A stretch of DNA of 64,000 bases from Enterobacter sp. (GTDB lineage: Bacteria; Pseudomonadota; Gammaproteobacteria; Enterobacterales; Enterobacteriaceae), in the NCBI GenBank assembly GCA_022649305.1, contig JALCNW010000011.1, forward strand, positions 17,524 through 81,523. The letters run 5' to 3'. The notes beneath the pieces were generated by a model. The model was not told the DNA's origin. It did no database searches and saw only the letters and a program-made list of their open reading frames with translations. The position numbers and the translations under genes are program-made. Below are positions 50,435 to 61,498 of this stretch, in pieces. The stretch's first letter is position 1; every line of letters begins with the position of its first letter.

Positions 50435-52666
50435 ATGGTTGCGGTAAGAAGTGCACATCTCAATAAAGCTGGTGAGTTTGACCCACAAAAATGGATCGTA
50501 AGTCTGGGGATTTCCAGCCAGCAGTCGTGTGAACGCTTAACCGAAACCTGGGCCTATTGTCTGCGTACCACGCAAGGTCACGCTGACGCCGATTTGCTGT
50601 TATGGCGCGGCGTAGAGATGGTCGAAATCCTCTCGATGCTCAACATGGATATCGAAACGCTCCAGGCCGCACTGCTGTTCCCACTGGCGGATGCCGAGGT
50701 GGTGAGCGAGGACGTCCTGCGTGAGAGCGTGGGTAACTCTGTCGTTGAGCTGATCCACGGCGTGCGCGATATGGCGGCTATTCGTCAGCTTAAAGCGGCC
50801 CACACTGACTCCGTCTCTTCTGAGCAGGTCGATAACGTTCGCCGCATGTTGCTGGCAATGGTCGACGATTTCCGCTGCGTGGTCATTAAGCTTGCTGAGC
50901 GCGTGGCGCATCTGCGCGAAGTGAAAGACGCGCCAGAAGATGAACGCGTGCTGGCGGCAAAAGAGTGCACCAATATTTATGCGCCGCTGGCGAACCGCTT
51001 AGGTATCGGGCAACTGAAATGGGAGCTGGAAGATTACTGCTTCCGCTATCTGCATCCTGACGAATACAAACGCATTGCCAAACTCCTGCACGAGCGTCGC
51101 ATCGACAGGGAGCATTACATCGACGAATTTGTCGGTGGACTGCGCAAGGCGATGAAAGAAGAAAACGTACGTGCCGAAGTGTATGGCCGTCCGAAACACA
51201 TCTACAGCATCTGGCGCAAAATGCAGAAAAAACAGCTCGCCTTTGACGAGCTGTTTGACGTGCGCGCGGTGCGTATCGTGGCCGACCGTTTACAGGATTG
51301 CTACGCCGCTTTGGGGATAGTGCATACTCACTTCCGCCATTTGCCGGATGAGTTCGACGATTATGTCGCGAACCCGAAACCGAACGGCTATCAGTCGATT
51401 CACACCGTGGTGCTGGGCCCTGGCGGTAAAACGGTCGAGATTCAAATTCGTACCAAACAGATGCACGAGGATGCCGAGCTTGGCGTGGCCGCGCACTGGA
51501 AGTACAAAGAAGGTCCGTCCACCGGCACGCGTACGGGCCATGAAGATCGCATTGCCTGGCTGCGTAAGCTTATCGCCTGGCAGGAAGAGATGGCCGACTC
51601 GGGCGAATTGCTCGACGAAGTGCGCAGCCAGGTCTTTGACGACCGGGTGTATGTCTTTACGCCAAAAGGGGACGTGGTCGACCTGCCGACCGGTTCCACG
51701 CCGCTCGACTTTGCCTACCACATCCACAGCGATGTCGGACACCGCTGCATCGGCGCAAAAATTGGTGGGCGTATCGTGCCGTTTACCTACCAGTTGCAGA
51801 TGGGCGACCAGATTGAAATCATCACTCAGAAGCAGCCAAACCCAAGCCGCGATTGGCTAAACCCAAATCTGGGTTACGTTACTACCAGCCGTGGACGCTC
51901 CAAAATCCACGCCTGGTTCCGTAAGCAGGATCGTGACAAAAACATTATTGCGGGTCGTCAGATTCTGGATGACGAACTGGAACATATTGGCATTAGCCTG
52001 AAAGAAGCTGAAAAGCAGTTGCTTCCGCGTTACAACTTCAACGAGTTGGATGAACTGCTGGCGGCCATCGGTGGTGGCGATATTCGCATTAACCAGATGG
52101 TCAATTTCCTGCAGGCGCAGTTCAATAAGCCAAGCGCAGCAGAACAAGATGCCGCCGCGCTGAAACAGCTTCAGCAGAAAACCCATGCTCCGCAGCAGCG
52201 CAGTAAAGATAATGGCCGGGTGGTGGTCGAAGGTGTTGGCAATCTGATGCACCATATCGCCCGCTGCTGCCAGCCGATTCCTGGCGATGACATTGTTGGC
52301 TTCATCACCCAAGGACGGGGTATTTCGATTCACCGTTCCGACTGTGACCAGTTAGCCGAGCTGCAATCCCATGCGCCCGAGCGCATCGTGGATGCCGTCT
52401 GGGGGGAAAGCTATTCCGCTGGTTATTCGCTAGTGGTTCGCGTCACCGCCAACGACCGCAGCGGCTTGCTTCGTGATATCACCACCATTCTTGCCAACGA
52501 GAAGGTCAACGTATTGGGGGTCGCCAGCCGTAGCGATACCCGCGAGCAGCTTGCCACCATCGATATGACTATCGAAATCTACAACCTGCAGGTGCTGGGC
52601 CGTGTGCTTGGCAAGCTGAACCAGGTACCAGATGTGATTGACGCCCGTCGTCTGCACGGCGGTTAA
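50435..52666 (+). CDS. relA: RelA, (p)ppGpp synthetase I
   Basis: Ribosome-bound stringent factor that makes (p)ppGpp when uncharged tRNA enters the A site. The 743-residue protein (E. coli 744) starts at ATG 50435 behind AAAGGAG. The N-terminal pseudo-hydrolase domain lacks the active His-Asp pair (it reads LLFPLAD). The synthetase domain has YGRPKHIYSIWRKM, FDELFDVRAVRI and NPKPNGYQSIHT. TGS, helical, zinc-finger-like (HHIARCCQPIPGD) and ACT domains follow. In E. coli mazEF come next; here mazG follows directly. Confidence 0.98.
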   Translation: MVAVRSAHLNKAGEFDPQKWIVSLGISSQQSCERLTETWAYCLRTTQGHADADLLLWRGVEMVEILSMLNMDIETLQAALLFPLADAEVVSEDVLRESVGNSVVELIHGVRDMAAIRQLKAAHTDSVSSEQVDNVRRMLLAMVDDFRCVVIKLAERVAHLREVKDAPEDERVLAAKECTNIYAPLANRLGIGQLKWELEDYCFRYLHPDEYKRIAKLLHERRIDREHYIDEFVGGLRKAMKEENVRAEVYGRPKHIYSIWRKMQKKQLAFDELFDVRAVRIVADRLQDCYAALGIVHTHFRHLPDEFDDYVANPKPNGYQSIHTVVLGPGGKTVEIQIRTKQMHEDAELGVAAHWKYKEGPSTGTRTGHEDRIAWLRKLIAWQEEMADSGELLDEVRSQVFDDRVYVFTPKGDVVDLPTGSTPLDFAYHIHSDVGHRCIGAKIGGRIVPFTYQLQMGDQIEIITQKQPNPSRDWLNPNLGYVTTSRGRSKIHAWFRKQDRDKNIIAGRQILDDELEHIGISLKEAEKQLLPRYNFNELDELLAAIGGGDIRINQMVNFLQAQFNKPSAAEQDAAALKQLQQKTHAPQQRSKDNGRVVVEGVGNLMHHIARCCQPIPGDDIVGFITQGRGISIHRSDCDQLAELQSHAPERIVDAVWGESYSAGYSLVVRVTANDRSGLLRDITTILANEKVNVLGVASRSDTREQLATIDMTIEIYNLQVLGRVLGKLNQVPDVIDARRLHGG

Positions 52667-52681
52667 CTGCACTTTTTTTGT

Positions 52682-52711
52682 AAACCGGGTAAGGCGCACG
52701 CCGCCCGGTTT
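52682..52711. repeat. REP-like hairpin after relA
   Basis: AAACCGGG / CCCGGTTT flanks an inner GGCG-CAC-GCC hairpin, similar to the unit at 40682-40713. It occupies most of the 66-bp relA-mazG gap and may help end relA transcription, but has no T-tract. Confidence 0.6.
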
Positions 52712-52732
52712 GATTCTTTAATGGAAATGATC

Positions 52733-53524
52733 ATGACCCAAATTGACCGCCTGCTTGGCATAATGAAACGCCTGCGAGACCCGGAAAACGGCTGTCCGTG
52801 GGACAAAGAGCAGACTTTCGCGACCATCGCGCCTTACACCCTGGAAGAAACTTACGAAGTGCTGGATGCGATTTCTCGCGAGGATTTCGACGATCTGCGC
52901 GGTGAGTTGGGTGACTTGCTGTTTCAGGTGGTGTTCTACGCACAAATGGCACAGGAAGAAGAACGTTTCAATTTCGACGATATCTGTGCGGCCATCAGCG
53001 ACAAACTTGAGCGCCGTCATCCCCATATCTTTGGTGATGCAACCGCCAGCAACAGCACAGAAGTGCTGGCGCGTTGGGAACAAATCAAAACCTCTGAACG
53101 TGCCGAAAAGTCGCAGCATTCCGCTCTCGACGATATTCCGTTGAATCTGCCTGCGCTAATGCGTGCGCATAAAATCCAGAAGCGTTGTTCAACCGTCGGT
53201 TTTGACTGGACCTCGCTCGGCCCGGTGCTGGATAAAGTGCACGAAGAGATCGATGAAGTGATGCACGAAGCAAAGCAAGCGGTGGTGGATGAGGCCAGGC
53301 TGGAAGAGGAGATGGGCGATTTACTTTTCGCAACGGTGAACCTGTCTCGTCATTTAGGGGTAAAAGCCGAGACTGCCCTGCAAAAAGCGAACCTGAAATT
53401 CGAGCGACGCTTTCGCGAAGTTGAGCGTATTGTCGCCGCTCGTGGTCTGGAGATGACCGGCGTTGACCTCGATTTGATGGAAGAAGTCTGGCAGGAAGTA
53501 AAACGCCAGGAATATGATCTCTAA
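52733..53524 (+). CDS. mazG: MazG, nucleoside triphosphate pyrophosphohydrolase
   Basis: All-alpha NTP pyrophosphatase that removes non-canonical dNTPs and, in E. coli, lowers (p)ppGpp. The start at 52733 gives 263 residues as in E. coli; four upstream codons are dropped. Both tandem MazG domains are present. Each has the metal-binding EExx(E/D) pattern: LEETYEVLDAI with GELGDLLFQVVF in the first, and HEEIDEVMHEA with EEEMGDLLFATVN in the second. It lies after relA, without the mazEF toxin-antitoxin pair. Confidence 0.97.
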   Translation: MTQIDRLLGIMKRLRDPENGCPWDKEQTFATIAPYTLEETYEVLDAISREDFDDLRGELGDLLFQVVFYAQMAQEEERFNFDDICAAISDKLERRHPHIFGDATASNSTEVLARWEQIKTSERAEKSQHSALDDIPLNLPALMRAHKIQKRCSTVGFDWTSLGPVLDKVHEEIDEVMHEAKQAVVDEARLEEEMGDLLFATVNLSRHLGVKAETALQKANLKFERRFREVERIVAARGLEMTGVDLDLMEEVWQEVKRQEYDL

Positions 53525-53733
53525 CGGATTTTCGCGATCAAGCGCAATTTGTGTGATTTTTTAAATGACAAGCGCTTGATTTGCGTCAAAAACAATTACC
53601 CAAAAGGGGCTATTTTCTCACTCCCTATGTTTGTCAAAGCCTGAGGCAGGAGACGGAGAATGAAAGTTTGTGGCACTCGCCGTGTTCGGGTATACTACTT
53701 TCCCGTCTTGGTTATTCCATCATTCCAACCTAA

Positions 53734-55386
<1,653 letters not shown>

Positions 55387-55395
55387 AAAAGTTAG

Positions 55396-56763
<1,368 letters not shown>

Positions 56764-56784
56764 TCTGAACCTTCGCTCTTAAGA

Positions 56785-56810
56785 AAAAACCCGCTTCGGC
56801 GGGTTTTTTT
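56785..56810. terminator. Bidirectional terminator between eno and the rpiR-type gene
   Basis: An AAAACCCGC / GCGGGTTTT stem with a TTCG tetraloop has A-rich and T-rich flanks on both sides. It can end eno on the plus strand and the convergent regulator gene on the minus strand. Confidence 0.93.
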
Positions 56811-56819
56811 ATGGCTGAA

Positions 56820-57644
56820 TTACAGTAACAGCGGAAGGGTAGCGCTCGCCGTTTGCTGGCTAGCATCACCGTACTGTGCATCCAACGAAATTAAGCCCAT
56901 CGCCAGCAGTTCCACCAGCAACATCACGCCGACTTTGGCATTTAGCGCACCTGCGCTCAACGGCCCTTCAGGTTTTGCCGCTACCAGCAGCACATCACTC
57001 AAGGACGTCAGCGGGCTACGCGGCGTATTGCTCAGCGCCAGCACTCGCGCGCCACGTTTGCGCGCGAGCTTCACCACGTGGAGCAAATCGCGTGTTGAAC
57101 CAGAGCTTGATATAGCGATAACCAAATCGTCAGACGTTAAGGTCGTTGCATTCATCGAAGCCCGATGCATGTCGCTGAATAACTGGGCGGTTTTACCCAG
57201 TCGAAGCAGCTTATAGTGCAGGTAATCGCCCAACGTGGCGCTGGCTGCAACGCCATAAATTGACACCGAACGCGCCTGATGGAGCACCTCGACGGCTTTT
57301 AGCAGGACATTTCTGTCCAGCAAACGTGCTGTATCCCGAAGCGCCAGTACGGACTCTTCGACGACTTCATCAATCTCATCGCCTTTCTTGCCCGGCGCTT
57401 GTTCACGCTGAACGTCCAGTGCCAGTGCCATTTTGAATTCGGTATAGCCTTTACATCCCAGGGTGCGACATAGCCGCGTCACGCTCGCTTCGCTGGTTTC
57501 GCTCTCACGAGCCAGTTCAGTGATGGTCAGGTAGAGCACCTTCGCCGGATCGTTTAATACAAACTCTCCCAGTTTTTGCTGCGTTGGGCTGTACCCAGAG
57601 ACGCCCAGACGCAGCCTCAGCAGCAGATTTTCATTTTCTGACAT
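56820..57644 (-). CDS. RpiR-family transcriptional regulator with SIS domain
   Basis: A 274-residue regulator, divergent from a PTS transporter gene. The N-terminal RpiR helix-turn-helix (about 1-77) includes LTITELARESETSEASVTRLCRTLGCKGYTEFK; the SIS sugar-phosphate domain (about 105-250) has SIYGVAASATLGDYLHYKLLRLG and VIAISSSGSTRDLLHVVKLAR. Given the transporter and NanE next to it, the ligand may be an amino-sugar phosphate such as ManNAc-6-P, as for RpiR-type NanR of Vibrio vulnificus. I do not recognise a named orthologue; the effector is inference. It shares a 167-bp control region with the transporter gene. Confidence 0.88.
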   Translation of the reverse strand: MSENENLLLRLRLGVSGYSPTQQKLGEFVLNDPAKVLYLTITELARESETSEASVTRLCRTLGCKGYTEFKMALALDVQREQAPGKKGDEIDEVVEESVLALRDTARLLDRNVLLKAVEVLHQARSVSIYGVAASATLGDYLHYKLLRLGKTAQLFSDMHRASMNATTLTSDDLVIAISSSGSTRDLLHVVKLARKRGARVLALSNTPRSPLTSLSDVLLVAAKPEGPLSAGALNAKVGVMLLVELLAMGLISLDAQYGDASQQTASATLPLLL

Positions 57645-57741
57645 GCAAGATCCTTAATGCGTTTCTCTGCTGGCTAGTGTGGGGGAAAGCGGGGGAGAGA
57701 TGCCAGTCATTTTAAAAAAGTATGATCGACTTCCGTTTTAT

Positions 57742-57759
57742 TGGTGATAATTTTCACTT
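57742..57759. promoter_or_regulatory. Operator-like repeat 1 (rpiR-PTS gap)
   Basis: TGGTGATAATTTTCACTT is an imperfect palindrome. It is one of two 18-bp sequences fitting TGGTRAWAATTTTCAYYW, 31 bp apart centre to centre. It would overlap a -35 region if TAATAT at 57768-57773 is the -10. It also fits GTGA-N6-TCAC and could instead be a CRP site. Confidence 0.5.
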
Positions 57760-57772
57760 TACTAAGTTAATA

Positions 57773-57790
57773 TGGTAAAAATTTTCATCA
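57773..57790. promoter_or_regulatory. Operator-like repeat 2 (rpiR-PTS gap)
   Basis: TGGTAAAAATTTTCATCA is the second 18-bp copy, ending just before the ribosome site of the PTS gene. The 31-bp spacing, about three helical turns, would put two dimers on the same face of the DNA. Confidence 0.5.
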
Positions 57791-57811
57791 AATGGCGGGG
57801 GAGTGAAAAAA

Positions 57812-59368
57812 ATGATGCAAATGTTTAGTGGTGCCTCATCAGGGGCGTGGTTTGAAAAGGCGCAGCGGTTCGGCAAATCGTTCATGTTACCGATAGCTGT
57901 ACTGCCTGCTGCTGGTTTGTTGCTGGGGATTGGCGGTGCGCTATCGAATCCCAATACGTTAACGGCCTACCCGTTTTTGGATATCGGCTGGCTACAGGCT
58001 ATTTTCACTATCATGAGCAGTGCGGGTTCGATTGTCTTTGCCAACCTCTCGGTGCTCTTTGCCGTTGGGGTGGCGGTCGGCCTGGCGAAAACCGATAAAG
58101 GCACGGCGGGTCTTGCGGCGCTACTCGCTTTTCTGGTGATGAACGCCACCATCAATGCCTTGCTCATTCTGACCGGCACGCTGGCACTGGAAAACCCGGG
58201 TGCCGTGGGGCAGGGGATGACGCTGGGCATTCAGACTCTCGAAACGGGCGTCTTTGGCGGCGTGGTGATGGGTCTTGTCACCTGCACGCTGCATCACCGC
58301 TTCAATAAAATCGCGCTGCCGCAGTTTTTGGGCTTTTTTGGCGGCTCACGATTTGTACCGATTATTAGCTCCTTCGCGGCCATTCTGGTCGGTGCTGCGA
58401 TGACGGTGGTATGGCCGCATTTCCAGAAACTCATCTTTGGTCTTGGCGGCCTGGTGGATGCAACGGGATATCTCGGCACGCTGCTGTACGGTTTTATTCT
58501 GCGCATGCTCGGCCCGTTCGGCCTTCACCACATTTTCTATCTGCCATTCTGGACGACGGCGCTGGGCGGTAGCGAGATCGTCAACGGGCATCTGGTTGAA
58601 GGTACGCAGCGTATTTTCTTCGCACAGTTAGCTGACCCGAATACTCAACAGTTTTATATCGGCACCTCGCGGTTTATGTCCGGGCGCTTTATTACCATGA
58701 TGTTCGGCCTGCTCGGCGCGTGCCTGGCGATGTACCACACCGCCAAACCAGAGAATAAAAAGCGCGTGGCGGGCTTGTTACTGTCGGCAGCGCTCACCTC
58801 TTTCCTGACCGGAATTACCGAACCGATTGAGTTTTCATTCTTGTTCGTCGCGCCAGTGTTATACGTCATCCACGCCTTCTTCGACGGGCTGGCGTTCATG
58901 ATTGCCCATATTTTGCATATCACCATCGGGCAGACGTTTTCTGGCGGCTTTATCGACTTCATTCTGTTTGGTGTCCTGCAGGGCGAGGCTAAAACCCACT
59001 GGATGTATGTCCCGCTGGTCGGCGTTCCATGGTTCTTCCTCTACTACTTCACCTTCCGTTTCATGATTAACCGTTTTGGCTACGCCACCCCAGGGCGCGA
59101 GAAGGAAACCATTGTTGAAAGCACGCTCCCACAAAGTGAGCGGGCGGCGGCAGTGATCGCGGGTCTTGGCGGCAAAGACAATCTTGAAGAAGTGGACTGC
59201 TGCGCAACGCGTTTACGTGTGACGGTGAAGGACGGCGGTAAGGTTAATGAAGCCGCTTTGAAAGCGACCGGCGCGCGTGGCGTGATTGTTCGCGGTAACG
59301 GTGTCCAGGTTATTTACGGCCCACATGTGACCATCATTAAAAACGAAGTTGAAGAGAGTTTATCGTAA
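57812..59368 (+). CDS. PTS EIICB transporter, glucose/N-acetylglucosamine class
   Basis: Phosphotransferase permease, probably for an amino sugar such as N-acetylmannosamine or N-acetylglucosamine. A 518-residue protein with an EIIC domain of about ten membrane helices (10-390; [42 protein letters not shown]) and a C-terminal EIIB domain (about 440-518). The phosphorylated Cys is Cys464 by alignment with the glucose EIIB motif; it is preceded by a second Cys, giving [10 protein letters not shown]. No EIIA domain is attached, so it must use a separate EIIA-Glc (Crr). GGGGGAG eight bases upstream favours ATG 57812 over GTG 57803. The stop overlaps nanE (TAATG). Confidence 0.9.
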   Translation: MMQMFSGASSGAWFEKAQRFGKSFMLPIAVLPAAGLLLGIGGALSNPNTLTAYPFLDIGWLQAIFTIMSSAGSIVFANLSVLFAVGVAVGLAKTDKGTAGLAALLAFLVMNATINALLILTGTLALENPGAVGQGMTLGIQTLETGVFGGVVMGLVTCTLHHRFNKIALPQFLGFFGGSRFVPIISSFAAILVGAAMTVVWPHFQKLIFGLGGLVDATGYLGTLLYGFILRMLGPFGLHHIFYLPFWTTALGGSEIVNGHLVEGTQRIFFAQLADPNTQQFYIGTSRFMSGRFITMMFGLLGACLAMYHTAKPENKKRVAGLLLSAALTSFLTGITEPIEFSFLFVAPVLYVIHAFFDGLAFMIAHILHITIGQTFSGGFIDFILFGVLQGEAKTHWMYVPLVGVPWFFLYYFTFRFMINRFGYATPGREKETIVESTLPQSERAAAVIAGLGGKDNLEEVDCCATRLRVTVKDGGKVNEAALKATGARGVIVRGNGVQVIYGPHVTIIKNEVEESLS

Positions 59369-60075
59369 TGAAAACGGTTCTGGATAATCTGAAAGGCAAG
59401 TTAGTCGTCTCCTGTCAGGCGCTGGAAAACGAACCTTTGCATAGCCCCTTTATCATGTCGCGGATGGCGCTGGCGGCTGAGCAGGGCGGCGCGGTAGCGA
59501 TCCGTGCCAATAGCGTGGTGGATATTGCCGCGATTAAACAGCAGGTATCCCTGCCGGTTATTGGCATCATTAAGCGCGATTACCCGGACAGCGAGGTGTT
59601 TATCACTGCCACCCTACGGGAAGTGGATGAACTGATGACGGTCGTGCCTGAAATCATTGCCCTAGACGCCACCGATCGTCCACGCCCTGGCGGACAGGCG
59701 CTACCGGCGCTGGTTGAGCAAATCCGCGCGCGATATCCGTCGATTCTGCTGATGGCTGATATCGCGACGGTCGAGGAAGCGAAGACGGCACAGGGGCTTG
59801 GGTTTGACTGTGTCGGTACCACGCTTTATGGCTACACCAAAGCAACGTCTGGCCGAACGCTTCCGGAAAATGACTGCGAATTTTTGCGTGATGTTGTTGC
59901 TGCGGTCAGCGTTCCGGTGGTGGCAGAGGGCAATGTCGACACGCCCGAGCGTGCGGCGCGATGCCTGGCGCTGGGTGCGCATACGGTGGTCGTGGGCGGT
60001 GCCATTACGCGTCCTCAGCAGATTACCACGCGGTTTGTGGCGGCGATTGAGGCACACAGCACCGATGGGGCATGA
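59368..60075 (+). CDS. nanE: NanE, N-acetylmannosamine-6-phosphate 2-epimerase
   Basis: Converts ManNAc-6-P to GlcNAc-6-P, which then enters NagA/NagB catabolism. The 235-residue TIM-barrel protein has [16 protein letters not shown] near the N-terminus. The catalytic Lys69 lies in GIIKRDYP and Glu187 in [25 protein letters not shown] forms the phosphate-binding end. The start overlaps the PTS stop (TAATG), so the two proteins are made together. With PTS uptake delivering the 6-phosphate directly, no NanK kinase is needed; nanA and nanK are not in the window. queE follows 53 bp downstream. Confidence 0.92.
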   Translation: MKTVLDNLKGKLVVSCQALENEPLHSPFIMSRMALAAEQGGAVAIRANSVVDIAAIKQQVSLPVIGIIKRDYPDSEVFITATLREVDELMTVVPEIIALDATDRPRPGGQALPALVEQIRARYPSILLMADIATVEEAKTAQGLGFDCVGTTLYGYTKATSGRTLPENDCEFLRDVVAAVSVPVVAEGNVDTPERAARCLALGAHTVVVGGAITRPQQITTRFVAAIEAHSTDGA

Positions 60076-60128
60076 TACTTGGGCGGGGATCTGCGATAAT
60101 TACGCATTATCCCCAAATCGAGATGACT

Positions 60129-60800
60129 ATGCAGTACCCGATTAACGAGATGTTCCAGACCCTGCAAGGCGAGGGTTACTTCACTGGCGTTCCTGCTATT
60201 TTTATTCGTTTACAGGGATGCCCGGTTGGCTGTGCCTGGTGTGATACCAAACATACGTGGGATAAGCTTGCAGATCGGGAAGTATCGCTGTTTAGCATTC
60301 TTGCCAAAACCAAAGAGAGCGATAAATGGGGGGCCGGTAACGCCGAAGATCTTCTGGCGATTATTGGCCGTCAGGGATGGACCGCACGTCACGTGGTGAT
60401 CACGGGTGGTGAGCCCTGCATTCACGATCTCACGTCGCTGACAGATTTGCTCGAAAAGAACGGCTACAGTTGCCAGATTGAAACCAGCGGTACCCACGAG
60501 GTACGTTGTTCGCATTCCACCTGGGTGACCGTATCGCCTAAAGTGAATATGCGCGGCGGTTACGATGTGCTGTCACAGGCGCTGGAACGTGCCGACGAAA
60601 TCAAGCATCCGGTTGGCCGCATGCGCGATATCGAAGCGCTGGATGAACTGCTGGCGACGCTTACCGATGATAAGCAGCGCATCATTGCATTGCAGCCGAT
60701 CAGTCAGAAAGATGACGCGACGCGTCTGTGCATTGAAACCTGCATTGCCCGTAACTGGCGCTTATCAATGCAGACGCATAAGTATCTGAACATTGCTTAA
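60129..60800 (+). CDS. queE: QueE, 7-carboxy-7-deazaguanine synthase
   Basis: Radical SAM enzyme that converts carboxy-tetrahydropterin to carboxy-deazaguanine in queuosine synthesis; in E. coli it also blocks division when overproduced. The start at 60129 gives 223 residues as in E. coli (MQYPINEMFQTLQGEG). The radical SAM Cys residues are Cys31, Cys35 and Cys38 (GCPVGCAWCD). VVITGGEPCIHDL binds SAM. A longer upstream frame would run into nanE and is rejected. It converges on queD, with a shared terminator. Confidence 0.97.
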   Translation: MQYPINEMFQTLQGEGYFTGVPAIFIRLQGCPVGCAWCDTKHTWDKLADREVSLFSILAKTKESDKWGAGNAEDLLAIIGRQGWTARHVVITGGEPCIHDLTSLTDLLEKNGYSCQIETSGTHEVRCSHSTWVTVSPKVNMRGGYDVLSQALERADEIKHPVGRMRDIEALDELLATLTDDKQRIIALQPISQKDDATRLCIETCIARNWRLSMQTHKYLNIA

Positions 60801-60833
60801 AAAAATCCCGGTGAAGTAACCGGGATTTTTTTT
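60801..60833. terminator. Bidirectional terminator between queE and queD
   Basis: A 12-bp stem AAAAATCCCGGT / ACCGGGATTTTT with loop GAAGTA and further T. It serves queE on the plus strand and queD on the minus strand, ending at the queD stop. Confidence 0.93.
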
Positions 60834-61197
60834 ACTCTCCGCGATACACGCAGCCTGCGGTACACGTCTCTTTGATCATCACCGAGCTTAACAGCGGCAC
60901 CAGTGGTTTCATCTGATCCCAGATCCATTTTGCCAGCACTTCGCTGGTTGGGTTTTCCAGGCCTGGAATATCATTCAGATAGTAGTGATCAAGACGATCG
61001 TACGTCGGCTTAAATGCCGCCTTCAGTTCGGAGAAGTCCATAATCCAGCCAGTATGTGGATCGACTTCACCGGTAATCTCAAGACGCACCATAAATGAGT
61101 GACCATGCAGACGACCACATTTATGTCCTTGCGGTACATGCGGAAGGTGATGGGCGGCTTCGAAGATGAAATCTTTAAACAGTGTGGTGGACATCAT
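60832..61197 (-). CDS. queD: QueD, 6-carboxytetrahydropterin synthase
   Basis: Zinc enzyme of the 6-pyruvoyl-tetrahydropterin synthase fold that makes the substrate of QueE from dihydroneopterin triphosphate. The 121 residues equal E. coli. The zinc His residues lie in FEAAHHLPH and GRLHGHSF, the catalytic Cys27 in [10 protein letters not shown], and the pterin-anchoring Glu in [10 protein letters not shown]. The start could be either of the two adjacent ATG codons at 61197. It sits directly beside queE; the gene block between them in E. coli K-12 is absent. Confidence 0.96.
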   Translation of the reverse strand: MMSTTLFKDFIFEAAHHLPHVPQGHKCGRLHGHSFMVRLEITGEVDPHTGWIMDFSELKAAFKPTYDRLDHYYLNDIPGLENPTSEVLAKWIWDQMKPLVPLLSSVMIKETCTAGCVYRGE

Positions 61198-61498
61198 GTG
61201 CTCTCAGTAGTGCGGAAAAAACCGCCGCATAGTACCGGAAAGCACATTTTTTATCATTAACTAAAACGGCCTTCTATTGACCCGCTCGGGTGATGCAATA
61301 ATTCTTCAAAATATAGTGATAATATTCAGTTGGTTACCTTATCGGTTTTGTTGTTAAGAACCATGACTAAAACAGGTTAGTTCTTTTGGTTATTTATTAT
61401 TTCCATCCCTTCTTTAATTGTTATTATCCCCGCCGTTAACCTTATCTTCAGTTTGGGTTTTTGCTTAAATCCGCTTTGCTACTGGAACAATACGACGC
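61198..61498. other. queD-cysJ intergenic region
   Basis: This 301-bp AT-rich gap between divergent queD and cysJ has no coding sequence that I can support. It should contain the CysB-dependent promoter of cysJIH. CysB sites have no clear consensus, so I cannot mark one. A small hairpin TGCGG/CCGCA lies near 61211-61229 in the queD leader. Confidence 0.5.
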
